From Stictocephala bisonia (lineage: Eukaryota > Arthropoda > Insecta > Hemiptera > Membracidae): DNA of 64,000 nucleotides. Numbering within the stretch: the first letter of the stretch is position 1; every line of letters begins with the position of its first letter. Under the pieces are notes generated by a model, which was not told the DNA's origin, made no database searches, and was given only the letters and a program-made list of their open reading frames with translations. The stretch covers positions 359,501-423,500 of the forward strand of contig JAQJVL010000533.1 of the NCBI GenBank assembly GCA_035578905.1, given 5' to 3'. The translations under genes and the position numbers were made by a program. Below, piece by piece: positions 1 through 15,300 of this stretch.

Positions 1-202
1 GAAACAAATGGACATTCAAAATATTACTCAAATATCACCAACATGAATAATGAAGTATATATATATATATATATATAAAGACGCTGACAATATACTAAGC
101 ACGTCAGGATAATTGCTTAACCTTTGTACAACTACGATAAATTGTCCCAACACCAAAGTTGACAAGTGTGCCACATACCGCTCATGTTGAGTGTTAACTG
201 AC

Positions 203-328
203 CCTCCACGTACTCCCCAACATTGACCCACTGGAAGCTGCCTGGAAAGACCTGCTTGAAGTGGATTATGTTGTATCTTGCTGGACCATCGCCATTTGCG
301 TCAAAATGGAACTTGTCCCCAGTTAGAC
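203..328 (-). CDS. mtt: mGluR-like exon 8 (last exon in window)
   Basis: 126 nt, phase 1 to phase 1, acceptor TTTTACAG and donor GTCAGT. It encodes residues 520-561: LTGDKFHFDANGDGPARYN, IIHFKQV and FQWVNVGEYVEG, the last strands of the flytrap domain. It ends in phase 1, so at least one more exon must lie left of the window. Confidence 0.93.
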
Positions 329-3300
329 CTGTAAAATGTCACAGTAAAATAGTTTTCATAGTTATAAGGGTGATACTTTGAATTTCTTTTCATTATTTTT
401 GAAAGCCGCTAATTTCAAATTGTTCAAAACCAATATTCTGCTAAACATTCCAGATCATTATCAAAGAGGGATGTACCAAGAGGAGGAAGAAGATACAAAA
501 ATGTTTAAAATAAATAAGTAGTTGGCCTCCCAATATGAACAAAATATATGTTTACTTTTAAAACTTCATTTTAATTGTACGTAATGATAACGTTCATTTT
601 AAATAACGTTAAGAGCCAGCTTGCAACATTTATAAAATTACGCTTTATAAGATATTCACGGATAAAGTTTATGATGTCAAAAATTAATTTATATAAAATT
701 AATTAGTGTTGTTTATAAAGTAATTAATCAGACTAATACTTCTCATTTACTTTAATGTAGTCATAATTTATTTAAAATATAAAAATTAGTGTTCATAATT
801 TAACCGAATTTTTTGTAAATTGAAAAAATTACATGTACTTTAAATAAACGAAATTACAGCCTTATTTAGTAAACTTACAATTCATTTACATAACCAAACA
901 ATCTTATAAAAACAATTGGTGTTAATCGTTTTATCTGACAGTAAACTATTTAAATGTCTAAACATTACTTTAGAAAATAATAATAATTTACTTTGATAAT
1001 TATTTTTTTATTCAATTTTGAATACGAATTGTACTAAGAGTTGCTGTATAAATTATAATGTCTATAAAATAGAAAAACATCATTAGGAAATGTCATACTT
1101 GTTTTTAATTCATATAACACATGTTATTATATTTCACAGCCAAGACTTGCTTGCTAATGTTAAATTTGAAATGTTAGAAGTCAACTTGAGGTTACGTCTC
1201 CTGTCTCCGTCTACGACCTGTGAGGGAAACACAGGTCGTAGATTTTAACGAAAGGATGAACACATTATTTACTGAACCAAAGACTTTCACAAAACCTCAC
1301 TTAAACTTATTGGTTCAACTTTTATTATTATTTATTAAAGATCGTATTTTTCTATTCTAGTTACTTTAAAGAATTCAATAAGTCCTTTTATTACATGCAA
1401 TTTACAGTTTTTTTAATTTATGTTTTGTATATGCTCTATTAATCGTTGTTTACAATCGCTATCTGCAAATTTAAAAAATATAATTTTTTCGTTTTTATTT
1501 AATACACCTGACTTGTCATTTGTCTTTTACTTCTTTTATATGTTCGAAAACAAGTAAGCAATGATTACTTATTGGAGAAATAATAAGTTCTTGTACAATC
1601 ACAATAATGTTTATTTTAAATGTTTAACAGTCAAGGTTTATTTCACACCTTCATCAACGATCGGAACAGAACTCAAAGTTTATTGATTTGAGTTCCTTGG
1701 AGTTCAGTTTAAAGCAGGTGTAGTAACAGACCTCACCAAATAACCAAATTACTATCACGAATATGTATGCATGAGATGTATATTTGTAAGTAATAATATA
1801 GCCAAGGATTGAACTTATAAAACTACGACATAACCTTTTTGTAATGTTTTGTTCTAACTAAAGAACAGGTTAGGTTAGGTTAGGTTATGTTAGGTTAGGT
1901 TAGGTTATGTTAGGTTAGGTTAGGTTATGTTAGGTTAGGTTAGGTTAAGTTAGGTTATACACAGGTATACATAGGGTGAGTTTTAAGTCAGTTACCTCCA
2001 TCTTGTTTCTGCTGTTTATTATGGATTTCGTTTTAAATATTTCACTAAATTAATATTAACCTAAACTAAACTTAGAGTGTTTCAATGTTATTGAGGACAA
2101 CTTAGGGTTCAAGATCTAGGAGTCAACTTGAAATGTTTAAATGGAAACATGTTCATGGGATACTTTTGATTTAACACCGCCATGTCTAGCTGAAAAGGAC
2201 AGCACAATCATAATTGAAAAAGAAAGTGTCGTTGTTTAGTTATTAATTATTTTTTCCATCCATTTAATTGCCCATTGCGTATGTATTTTCCTATACACAA
2301 CTTTTTTGTCATGGCTAAAAAGAAAACACTCTTAAACACAAATATTATTTTGTTTTAGCCATGAAAATCAGTTTTAATTATGAAAATAAAAAGACTATGA
2401 CCAATTAAATAGAATAATGAAGTACTAAAGAGCTATATATTCTTTTTAAATTTTTATTGCTACCAATTTTAACTTGAAATTGCAATGTTAATAATGACAT
2501 ATCCTCTTTAAAAAGTTTTAATTGACTCCCAAATTTGGAACGCCAAGTGACCCCTAACAACTTTATCACATTCTAAATGTTTAGTGGGTTAGTCATAATT
2601 TAATGGCATATTCAAAAAGTTAATATTTTACAAACTGTAGAAATAAATTAGGGGTTAACTTATTTAAACCTCACTCTGTGTAATTTTGTTCGTTTATCTC
2701 CAAACATCCGATCCAATATTTATATATTTGAATTATATCCAGAGTTATATCACAAACACACAAATGTATTTGTCGTAAAAATACCTGAAAACTTCACACT
2801 GTGCAAGAACCGCAACAAATCAAGACCCTTAGTGGGTCTCATCTTGGCACAGAGGCCCCGGCGGTCCCCACATAGACTGCGGTGCATGTCCCTGAGGGCC
2901 ATGGCGAAGGCCATCACGGCGTCACTCACGAACTGTAACTGGTTCTCGAAGGCCAAGGAGCCTGGCGTCAGATGGTCTTGGGGTTTGCACTGGCGTGAGT
3001 ACTTCTGGTTGTAAGGGGTAAGTGAGCTGTTGGGGTACCGGCACTGAAAGTGGTCCTCCCAGAACTCTGTAACAGGAGAAGCTAACATGTACAAGAAAAC
3101 CTAAAAGCAATATTCTACTCCTCATAACTTTACGAAGTCGGTAAGTGGTTCACTGATATGCAAAGAATAAAGTTAATTTGCCCCAGTCACTCGCCTACTC
3201 GTCAATGGAGTGGTCACCCTCTTTAGTTATGTTTCTCTAAAGGCAATAAAAGTATTTAAGATTCATAAAAAATTAATAATTCTTTATATTAAGAATGTTT

Positions 3301-6300
3301 TACATAACTTGTAAGAATTCTTTCACATACAAGATGTTTGTAAATATACAATGACTGAAAATCAGTATATACTGTGAAGTGGAACACAATTATAGGATCT
3401 TTCCTGAGATTTAGAATAATACATAAAAATACTTCTTTCACAACTACTGTAGTGAAATGTATTTAAATGTCTGAAATTCCTGTAAATTACAGAAAAATTC
3501 CAGTTTTACGTAATCGATGGCATGTTTTAGTTATGACAATGAACGTAATGTTCTAATTACACATTTATTTTGCATAATATATCTTAATTATAAGTAGTTA
3601 TTCAGCAGCGTATTTGGTTTAAGTTTAGCTTCAAAACCTACAGGCACTCTCTCACTTTGGTCCCAATAAAAGTCAAAAGAAATGTTTAATGGGGTCAGCT
3701 GATAACAAATTATTGCTGCCGTTAAGGCTAGTAATTAATTAATTTTTATAAGGAATAGTCGACCTGATTTTTTTAACAAAGACTACATTCACTCATCTCC
3801 ATTCATTACAGTATTTGTAAATTCATATTTGCCTATTTGCCGTCGGCACTGGTGGCACAGTGCTGTAACCCAGCTACTTGGGGACAAAGTGTTTGGAAGA
3901 TTGTAGGCGATAGGTTGGATGCTCGGTCCTCTTAATACCGACATGGCGTCCGCTCAATGGTTGCTATCGGTGCGGACACGACTAGAGAAGTTTTGTTCAT
4001 GTTGGGTGGTAATCATTGTACGGATGTTGGTGTGGGTGAGATAACTGAGTATCAGGCTTGTCAATTAGCTGAAAATCAGACCAGCACTACGTGGTTCAGA
4101 TTCCACGTAAAGCTGTAGGTCCCTTAGCTGCCCTGGCTGTTGGGCTATTAATAAATTCCCCTTTCTGAGGAACAGTTGAACTCAGTTAGTAACCAGACCA
4201 CACTCACTCACACTCATCCTACACTCATATAATCATTTATGTTCGCCTTAAAATACCAACAACGTTGTGTCGGCGTCTCATATGTAAGAATATTAACTTA
4301 ATTGTAAATACGTTATTTATTGTAGACAGTTTACTGAGTATGCCTCTAGCCACTGTCGAGTTGGTATTCTTGGTGGCTCATATTTTATCTGTCTAGGACA
4401 TGCAGGTAACGATTCGGCGACGAGACATTGGCGTGCCTGTCACGACCCGCAATGAATCAATAATAAATGTTGCTATGGATCAATTTTTTATGACGATGTC
4501 ATACATCAAACTGGAATACATATTGATCGCTCAAAAATAATGTTACTAATATCCTGAGTTATGAGAAAAACTCCTCAATAAATTATTGAAAGCAATCGAG
4601 CGCCATAAGCTTAGAGCTGAGCACATAATTCTGTTTTGTGTCACAAAATGATGTAGGCAAGGCAGTGTTTGCGCCATTAGAAAGCTCAGTTTGACAAGGG
4701 TATGACAGGGAAGTCAGTAGGCTGTTGTAAGAGATAACTATCTACTGCAATGTGTTCCTTATTTTAATGAAATATTATATAATAGCCAACAGCTACGGAG
4801 TTGGCTCTTTTCTCCGTGGATCTCTCTTAACACTGGTTTTTACACGTAGTTGTATAGAGAAAAAATATACAGGGTGGAGAAAATTTGGAAACTCTTTTAC
4901 AACAATGTTATTTTTTCATAGATAGTTTAATTTTTCGAGGAATCGTGTTCCATAAATAATTATTTTTTTATCAGAATATATTTATGGAACAATAATAACT
5001 ACTTGAAACCGTTAAATAGCGGAGAGATAATATTGTTCAAATTAGTTATTTTGATATTCAAATGGCTACTCTGGAAAGGATAAAGCTTTTAAAGTCCAGT
5101 TTGAGGCAATTAATTTCCTTTGAATATACCTTTAATTTGATACCAAACTCGATCTAGACTTACATTGAAAATTTTCGTTCAACTCCTCGCGCGGGCCGTC
5201 TCCCTAAAAAGATGAAATGTTTTAGGGGGACACTAATGGCGTCAAAAATTATGTTCTTTGTAACCATAGTGATGTACAAGATTTCACTTTTACAAGTAAA
5301 GGTACACAGAAGTAGTTAAAGGGGTTTCCCCCTTGTATAGAAAAAGTGTAATTAATTGTAAACACTTAATGCGTCAATAGAATAAAATGTCAAATATACA
5401 AAAATTTTTTTATTTATTTACAAAACAGCTGTTTTAATTTACTAAAAACAACCCAATGCTATAATTATGGAACAATCTTTTAGGGGCGGTCTATACCCTT
5501 TAGGGTATTAAATCAAGATGAAAATACTTTAGCCTACAACAAACATTTATACATAATTTCATATATTTAGGATTACGGGAAGTGGGAGGGTTGGCAATGA
5601 GTGAGTGAGGGCTTTCTCTTTTATATATAGAGATTACATTAATTTAAATCACTATTCTCCAAACTAAAACTTAATTTTTGTTATCACATACTTATTATTA
5701 CTTACATACTTATATCACAGTAAACTTTAATTTTCAAATACTTATTAAAAGAATAATTCTAAAACATTGAATAATATCACGGAACAAAGCTGTTAAACTA
5801 TCCAATTAACATTTACATCAGTTTATGTATATCTGTCAAATAATAAAATTATAATCCTTACAAATATAATCTGTCAGTGAAAAATTACTTCATTTAATTG
5901 TGTAATGTCAATTAGGGAAAACTAACTGGGGATACTTATGGTTTTGAAATTTTAAGTAATACAATAAGAAATTGGTAATGATTATGTTACATGAGTTTAT
6001 TACTATTTACCACTTGAAGAACAGTCCAACATAATGTGTTAAGCAACGTATTGTGGGTTCATTTTGTTGTTCTCAACGGTTAGGTTGAGGAAATAGTCAT
6101 CAAAGCCACGAACAGGGTTAGCCTGAGGTTGTGCACACTATGCGAATACCACAAAAGGATCACTTCACCAACAAGCTCTCCACTCATTACATGACGTACG
6201 GCACTACTTACCAACAAACGATAGGTTCCTCTTGTTCTCAATGGTTAGGTTGAGGAAATAGTCATCATAGCCATGAACAGGGTTAGACTGAGGCTATAGA

Positions 6301-9300
6301 CACAAAGTGAATACCACCAAAAAGGGTCACTACATCAACAAGCTCTCCAATCAGTACATGACATACGACACTACTTACCAACAAACGATAGGTTCCTCTT
6401 GTTCTCAACGGTTAGGTTGAGGAAATAGTCATCAAAGCCACGAATAGGGTTAGCCTGAGGTTGTGCACACTATGCGAATACCACAAAAGGGTCCCTTCAC
6501 CAACAAGCTCACCACTCAGTACATGACGTACGGCACTACTTACCAACAAACGATAGGTTCCTCTTGTTCTCAGCGGTTAGGCTGAGGAAATAGTCATCAA
6601 AGCCACGAACAGGGTTAGCCTGAGGTTGTACACACAATGTGAATACCACGAAGGGTCACTACACCAACATGACGTACGACACTACTTACCAACAAACCAT
6701 GGGTTCCTCTTGTTGTTCTCAACGGTTAGGTTGAGGAAATAGTCATCAAAGCCACGAACAGGGTTAGCCTGAGGCTGTACACTCAACGTGCCTTCCACCT
6801 CAGGTTCGCTACCCTCGGACACTAGGCTTCGTGCTGACCAGCCATCGCTGCCTATCCAGGAGAAGCTGCCTGTAGCATTACACCTCCTAACTGCTCGCAT
6901 CAAACCCGCTACTTCTTGGTCCGAGGCAAAAATCACAGCCCCTGAGTCATAAAAATGTCTCGGTTAAATGTGTTAATATATTTTTTAAATAAATTATATT
7001 TAATTAAAGTACATTTGTTTTTTAACGATCATTTATTAACATAATGAAAATCGTATTTCTTGATTACATTATGTGTATAGAATATTTTGATTATCATCCA
7101 TTAAATTTTTTTTTCGTATATTGATAAACGTGTATGTAATATAATGTAATTTTCATACTAGTTGGTTAAAATATATTTCTTTTGAACATTTAACATTTTA
7201 AATTAAGACCTTAAATATCATAAAATGGTTATTAACAAAGTAACTACATATTTTTATAGTAGGCATTGCAACTATGGCCTAGCTTATATTAAAGATCGGT
7301 TTCTGAGAAACAAGTAAAAATAAATAAGTAATACTAAAAAAAATGTATGTAAATAAATGCATTAGTTAATTAATCACACTTCTTAAACCTTAAACTGATT
7401 ATAATAATGCCTGCTGACCTTTTAAACAAGATTAACTAATAAAAATTTTAAATGTACTTTTTATGAAATTTCTAACAATAATCCATAGTCTAAGGATTGC
7501 ATTAAATATTCTTGAAAGTAACGTGTCTCCATGTAGATATGGTGAGTTTGGTAGTCTTTATAAATGATTTCGGAATGTTTGCTTGTCCCTTAGCTTGGCC
7601 AAGCTACTTTGCACTTCTTAACTCCATTACCCAAAGTTATGCATAAGTATCAGGTACTTAACACACGAGGCTCTCTAAACTTCATGATAACTCTTTATTA
7701 GAATTGCAATGAAAAATGTAAAGGAATTGTATACAATCACTTTAATAATTAGAAGAAGTAAAGTATTTATATAATTTTCTTTTTTTGAACGTAAATCTAT
7801 CATATTATTACACATTTAAAATCTTTTTTTTGTAAATCCTATTCTTCTCTTTAATGTACTCCTGTACAAATAGAGCATAGGGTACAAAGTACTTGTAAAA
7901 TGTTTTAAAAGTGCAACAAATAATTTAAATTTTAAGTGAAAATGTCATAATTGTAAATTTTCCATGAAAGCATTTCCCTCAGTTTTTATTATTATTCTCA
8001 TAGAATTGTTATCTGTACACATACAATTTTTAAATAGATTTAATACTTCTTAGTGTTTCAAAACACAGTTTTTTACTAGTCAGTACTGAACCACACTGTT
8101 GTGATGAACACTGATCTGACTTCAATCAATCAATACTTTAAAACCACATAAACGACTTGTGAACAGAACAGATACAAACGATTATACTATGGAGAACGAA
8201 CGCATTTGTTTAAAAATTGTATGTACATTGTCGTTGGGACAAAACAAAGTGTTTAGAATAGAGAGGAAACAATTATTGTCATGGCTCTATATTCTGATTT
8301 AATCCAGCACAAACGATTAATCTCTTTGGATTTATGGCCTTTTAATGGATTATTAGGAAAAATCAATTTTTCATTCTATAGAAAATAATTGTAAAATGTA
8401 ATCTGTCTATTACATTGATTCATTTGTCTTTAAGATATACTTCAAATCATTGGGAGGTCGTGAATCAGCAACGAGGCTATGTGAATTAAGTTATACATTC
8501 GTAAATGTTGTCAGCCATTCGCAGTATGTCTATTTCATCTAACATTAATCATGGAATGATTATAGCCGTTAATCTTGGGGTCCTCTGGAACCAACCGAAG
8601 TACCAATTGAAAATTAAACGTAACATTAGATGCCTTTACTCCTTACTTATTATTCGACTTGGCCTTCCTCTGGCTCTTCACTTGGTTTATAGTCATTGCA
8701 TGATTATGCTGTAAGTTGTGTGCTTGACAAGATGAGATCTGCTACCAGATATCTTGCCACATACTTATGGCTGTAGGCTTTGTTTTTAGTCATTGCACGA
8801 TTGTGTTGTAAGCTTTGTGCTTGACAAGCTTAGATCTGATACTATATATCCTGCCACTTATCTCTGGCACTTTTCTTGCTCTGCAGCCTCTGCACGATTT
8901 TGTTACAAGCTTTGTGCTTGACAAGCTTAGATCTGATCCTAGATATCTTGCCACTAACATCTGGCCATTGGCTTTGCCTGCAGTCTCTGCATGATCGTGA
9001 TATAAGCTTTGTGCTTGACAAGCTCAGATCTGATACTATATATCCTGCCACTTACCTTGGCCCTTTGCTTATCTGCAGTCTCTGCACGATCGTACATAAG
9101 CTTTGTGCTTGACAAAGTTAGATCTGATCCTAGATATCTCGCAACTTAACTGTGGCCCTTGGTTTGGTCTGCAGTCACTGCATAATCGTGATATCAGTTT
9201 TGCGCTTGACAAGCTTAGATGTGTTCCTAGATATTTACAACTTACCTCTGGCCCTTGGCTTGGTCTGTAGTCGCTGCACGATGGTGTCATAGGCTGTGTC

Positions 9301-12300
9301 CTCAGCCACTCCTGAATCCTTGGTTAGCTTTTCCTTGACCGCAATGCATATATTGGCTTTCGACAGCAACAGTTCTAGTTCTTCAAATGCCTTCCAACAA
9401 ACAAATGTAACATTTACCTAACGGTTTTCTTAGGTTTATTACTTTGTCATAAGTGACGATATAAAGATATAAAATCCAAAAACGATGCAATTACTCATCA
9501 TATAATATACAGAACCACTGAAAAGATTTTGATGAATTTTGAAGGGAATATAGGTTTTGTATTATACAAACCCCCAATGAAAGGATTTCTTAAAATTCTA
9601 TTCCTAACTGGTAGAAACAGCACTTCAATATACATTAAATATGAGTAACATTAGCATTAATTTAATTTAATTCCTTATCTCAAACAGCTGGCTAATAAAG
9701 TTTTCATTGTGAAATGTTTAATCATTTATACTACCTCTGACATGATTACACGACTGTTCCATCCCCTTATAGTACTTATAAGGATTTCTAGGCTATACAA
9801 CTATGTTATCTCGAAGAATGGCAGTAGGCTAAGCTTTTATACTGATGTGATTGTTTAGAGAGAACCAGAGAGGGAAGGGTAATCAAACGTAGAGACCCAC
9901 TCCGTAGTGAAGCAATCGGCTATCGGTTAGGGGTATATATTTATAAAACAAACAGCTTTGAAACAATAAACATTTATTATTGTTGGAGGTACAGTTAAAT
10001 AATAAAGTTTGGGTATTATTTCATGCTCTAGTTCTCTCGATCTGTTCTAAAGTTTTTTCGTTTTTTTAATGTATTTTGGGACAAACATTTTTAGTATGTC
10101 TCGATTTAACCCTGAAAATCTCGTAACTTTCAGCGAGAAAGACTTGAAAAACAACCGTAAACCGAGAGAAATACCTTTCGTCTTTTATATCCACGATAAA
10201 CCTCAGTCCTTGTGTTGCTTGGCCTCTTGTAAATGATTTCATTCAACCTTAAGTTAGCAATACGATTACATATATTTTTTTAAACTTTATACTCAAGATA
10301 TTTTTATAATTCTATTTGGGCCTTTTCCGTTAATTCACTACCACTACATTTCCCGTTACTTCACAACCACTATTTTTATCGCAATTATGGTTAGGTTAGA
10401 TTAAGTCAGTTCAGGTTATTTTAGGTTAGGTTAGGTGGCTACTTGATCACAAACTGGAAAATCCAATTATTGACTTTCCGCCGAATGCGCTCTCCGTGTG
10501 TAAGTTCTTGGAAAGCGATAAGATAAGGCCAGCGATATCGGATACTTAGCGGATAAGGAATACTAATAGTGGACGTAAAAATGATTGGGGAACAGTTTTT
10601 AGAGCAATAGAATATTTATCAAGTGGTTAGCTAATTAACGGAAACAAAAATAGTGGTTGTGAATTAACGGAAAAGATCCTATGTTTTACATTTCAATAAA
10701 TTACACCTTAAAAGCAACTAGAAAGATTACTCATTTACTTACTCAGTCAATGTATCATAGTAAAAGAAAAAAACAAGCAATGTAGTATAGGAATACAACA
10801 TTTATTAAATAACCCCACATGAATTACAACCCGTCACACATATGTTCATATATTTAATAATACTTAAGTATCAGGATTCACGAAATTAATATAATCCTTA
10901 ATTTCGTGATATGAGTGTATCATATTCACACTTTAATTTAGGTTAGGTTAGGTTAGGTTAGGTTGGGTTAGGTTAGGTTAGGTTGTTAAGAAAAAATTAT
11001 CAAAATAGTTGTTTTATGCGTTCATATATTGATCAGGGGTTCACTGCACAATTTCTTTATAGCAGTTCTGACCGGAGAAAAATCAGTCGTAACGAAGAAT
11101 TTGGTCCACGCATACTTCAATCACGCTAATACATCATAACACAAACAAAAATGTACATGAATGATTTTAATAATTTGTACTGGTATGCATATATATATTT
11201 AAGATTTTCTTCCGACTCTTAACGGGCCATTCCCCTAAGGAGGTAGCTGGTCATTGAATTATGTGTTAAAATAGGTTTTTATGTCCTTTAACTTGTACAA
11301 ACTGTTTTAGCTCCATTTTAAACACTTTCAAAAATATTGAACCAATCCGGGACTTTTTGGACACCTAGTACCTATATTACTTGTACAACTATTACAATTA
11401 ACCAGAATGACAAAATGATGTACGTGCTTGTAAATCATAATAGTTAAGGTTACAAAAGTGTTGACTTGTTTTACATTATACCATCACATCCTTAATCAGT
11501 GGTGCATTGTTAATACTTAATTGTGAAGTTATCAGAGGAAGTCTGGAATAAGTCTATTTACCGAACTTCTCTCAGTTCTCCAAGCACAGGATTTGTCGTC
11601 TTATCAGCCGTGTTATTTTCGGTATAACAAATAATGTGACGCCAATTCAACGTTACCTCGATACTACTTTACGATCATCATTTTCGCTCCTCACCTTTCG
11701 TAGACTGGAACAACACTAATCTTAATTTACTCTGCCATGAAATTAGTGTTTACGATATAAAAACGTTGAAATTTATTTGCTTCTGTCAAATTATATTAAC
11801 TTATTTGTAATCATAACTTGTCAGTGTTTGTCTCGTATTTATAGCGTAAATTTGTCGTAGTATAAAATTATGGAGAATTGCATAGGTAACATAAGCAAAA
11901 CTTGTTTTCGATAGGCTTGAAAATGACTAATGCACAATTTATATTTATGTAGGTCTACGTGGATTCCGATTTAAAGAAACCTTTATAAACATTTTAGGTA
12001 CTTTACAATCTAAACAAGATAAATAGATCTTATGATGTTTTCAAACATTTATTTACTTACTGACAAATAAAAATATTTAATGTTTGGATATTAAAAACCG
12101 TGTGGATGTTATGTTAGGTGAAGTTGGGTTTGGATAGGTTAGATTAGGTTGAGTTAGGTTAGGTTGCGTTGTGTTGGGTTAGGTTAAGTTAGTTTATGTG
12201 ATGTTATGTTATGAGAGATTAGGTTAGTAAGTTACGTCAGCTGTGTCTTTTTATATTGAAGTTTTAAGTTAGGTTAGTTTGTGTTGGGTTAGGTTGAGTT

Positions 12301-15300
12301 AGTTTATGTGAGGTTAGGTTATGAGAGAATAGGTTAGTAAGTTACGTCAGCTGTGTCTTTTAATATTGAAGTTTTAAGTGCAGGGGCTGACTGAACACCC
12401 TATTATAGTCAAAAATAATAACCTGTGTAGTTATAAAACAGACTTGCCTCTCTTAGAAAATTTCTTTGAAAACTTAATTCATATTAATGTTTTTACATAA
12501 AGTTATAAAAAGTAGGTTGATCACGTAGAAATCCATTGAACTGTTTGTCATGCAGCAATGAAGTGTCCAACAATTCCTGTTCTGAATATCTACCACCTTG
12601 TTGAAAATGCTCTTTATTTCAATCAATATAAGACTAAATTTTATCTTAAATATATTATATTGAGTATTACTTTTTTGCTTGCGTAACAGTACAGAATTTG
12701 TATCGCTAAAATTATACAAATTGAATTCGTTGCCATAACATATCTTAGTCATTTACCCCCTCCCCAGAGGTGTTTGGAGGAAAGTGCCATAAATTTTTTG
12801 AGTGTGTAAAATATTCTATTAGTGGTGAAAACTAACAAAATGAATATGTGTTGAAAATAGAAAATAAATATAGATTAATATTTTTAATTAAGTTCTATAT
12901 AAAGTACGTCAAATTTTAAAAACATGTTATAGTACATCCAAAATTCTATGGTCTTAAAAATATAATTAATAATGTAATAATCCTCTATACGTGGGATTCC
13001 TTTTATCAACGGTCTTATTCTACGCAGGTTAATGCAATAACTAACAATAACATTATGCTATAACTCTATGTGGTTTGTGCGTATGATAACATTATTTCGA
13101 TTTAGTTCAACTATAAGCATATAAGAAGCTCAAATAGACAGTAAACGTGCTTTGACAATTTATCAAGTCGGTCAGTTGGAAAGTGGACCACTAACAAAAT
13201 ACGGTCAAACTAGTGCGTGGCCAAAACATGATTAAAGACATAAGAGAAGCTTTAAATTAAGTATTGTTTCCTCAAACTTAAATTTAAATATCCGTTAACA
13301 TTTGAAGGGAATGTTTAAAAACATATATGAATTATACTTTCATTACCTAAGTATTAAAGCTGAGTTATTTTTGTTGATGCAGTAGTAAGCTAAAATCTCA
13401 TGTTTTGACTAAAAGATTAACGGCTTACTCTAAAAGCGTCCTTTTAGTGCAAGTCTGTTTTAAGTAGTTTATAAGAGATCACTGTAGCTGAAGATACCTT
13501 AAGGTTTTTTATAGCAGTATTCTTAGCCTTTTCTCAACTAATGGAGTTTGAGATTCGAAAACCTGATTTGATTGTTGCGAACGTTTTAGACAACCGAATT
13601 TGTCGAGTTATTATACACATATTTTATAGTTATAATAAAATAAAAACTGTATTTATTACATTACAGTTACAAGATTTGAACATAATACACTCACCAGTTA
13701 AAAGCCAAACGTGTTATTAAGGTCAGAACATTAGTTATTTGTTTGGACCATGCCTTAAAACTGGCTAATTGGAAGCTTTACGTTTCCTAATTTACTTGCT
13801 AAGTCTATAAATAACATTTTCCACCAAACGGCACTGAAAATTGCCTTGCAAACCCTTCAAAGATTACTTTTGGTGTGGTTAGGGGCCTATAACAATATTT
13901 AACTAACGTCTGAACGTATATTCCATTATGATGTACCTATGCGTGACCTCTGCAGACAAAAATGGAAAAATAACGGGTTTTTAAATAATAAAGCCATCCT
14001 AAAAACAAGTAAAATATCACTTTTATTTTGAAATATTCTGATTGCAAAAATATATGAACAAACATTTTTACGTGTGGGGTTCACCCATTTGACTATTCTA
14101 AACAACGCAGTTTTTAAATTGGAATGTTCTCTTTTTTTACTTTTGAACTCGCCAGTTCACATGGGCTTGCAAGCCTGCACGTGAAATTTAATCAACGAGT
14201 GGCGCAGTGGGGATTCGAAGCTTGGATCTTTGCCTCCGCAGTCCGACGTCTAAGCCACTGAGCCACCGCGCTGGCATATATATTTATAAATAAGATGACA
14301 ATAAGTAATCTTTCAGACAACTGGAATGAGGTCGGGAGGAGGTCTGGCACCGTACAGTGACCCTGTAACGGAAACTATTTTTAGTAGGTGTCAAATTTTT
14401 AACCATTCTCCCAGAGTAAATTAAAAGTGAACAAAACTTAAACAAATTCAAGTCTCGATTAGAAGTCTACTGAATGGCTCTGGCTTGTAATAACCAGTAA
14501 GAATACTGCGTGTAAATTCATATCAGACCACTAATTTGCAGACGACATCAGGAGACTTCCTGTATGAAAGTTATTGCTGTAGAAGAGTGTTTTTTTTAAT
14601 GAATATGTGACTTTGTGAATCAATGGATTCCCCCCATCCAAACGTTGCTGAAATTGTGATACTAGTTATAGTTATTTTAGTCCTATAACTAAACGTATAA
14701 TCAGTTATAGGATTAATACTAAAGTATGACTTTTGCTGTAAAATATGTATATGTTGTCAAAAATCAATAAAATCTCAATATAGAAAAATACCAACATAAT
14801 TATAGCACAATTATTATAATACATCATTGTTTTACAACTGTACGTTCTGAAGATTAAGTGACATTCATAAAAAAATTATGTTGAGAATATTTGTAACAAA
14901 AAGGCAACTGAATAGTTTGTGATTCATGAACAGCTCATGGGACTCTAACCACTGTACCTTGATGCCATAGTTGGACTCCTCGTAGACAATGGAGACGTAG
15001 CTCCAGCCCAGACGTTTGATGATCTCAACCATGGCTCGTGCCTGGTGGTGGTCAGAGGGGATGGTCCGCGAGAAGTACTCGAACCTCTGTTTGTTGCTCA
15101 GCTCCGGACTGGTTGACCAGAATGACACCTACAATGATACTGATAAGTCAGTTTCACGTTGCAAACAAGGGTTATCAATATTGTGGCATAGGCCATTAAA
15201 AATAATCCATTTATAACAAAACTGTTCGTTGCAAAGCAGATAGTTTGTATTTGTCATATTTTTATAATACAGGGTGTCCCAAAAGTCAACAACCTAACTC

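Larger units (their letters stand above)
9391..14957. other. Intron 4 of the receptor gene
   Basis: A 5.6-kb intron holding a MITE (10318-10679), TTAGG-like tracts (10938-10985 and a degenerate one at 12118-12190), a 115-bp direct duplication (12170-12380) and a tRNA-derived SINE (14150-14277). The remaining sequence is AT-rich without recognised content. Confidence 0.7.

Noticed and set aside
1868..1958. A true chromosome end
   Set aside because: The tract is short, degenerate and inside an intron with coding exons on both sides.
2832..3125. Other frames overlapping exon 7 on both strands
   Set aside because: Shadows of exon 7. The frame with the mGluR family sequence and correct splice phases is the real one.
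12474..12752. 92-codon minus-strand frame in intron 4
   Set aside because: AT-rich composition, no family features and no splice logic with the receptor gene.
14150..14277. A tRNA gene on the minus strand
   Set aside because: A and B boxes are present but no clean cloverleaf or anticodon stem, and a SINE tail follows. A diverged copy lies at 23843.
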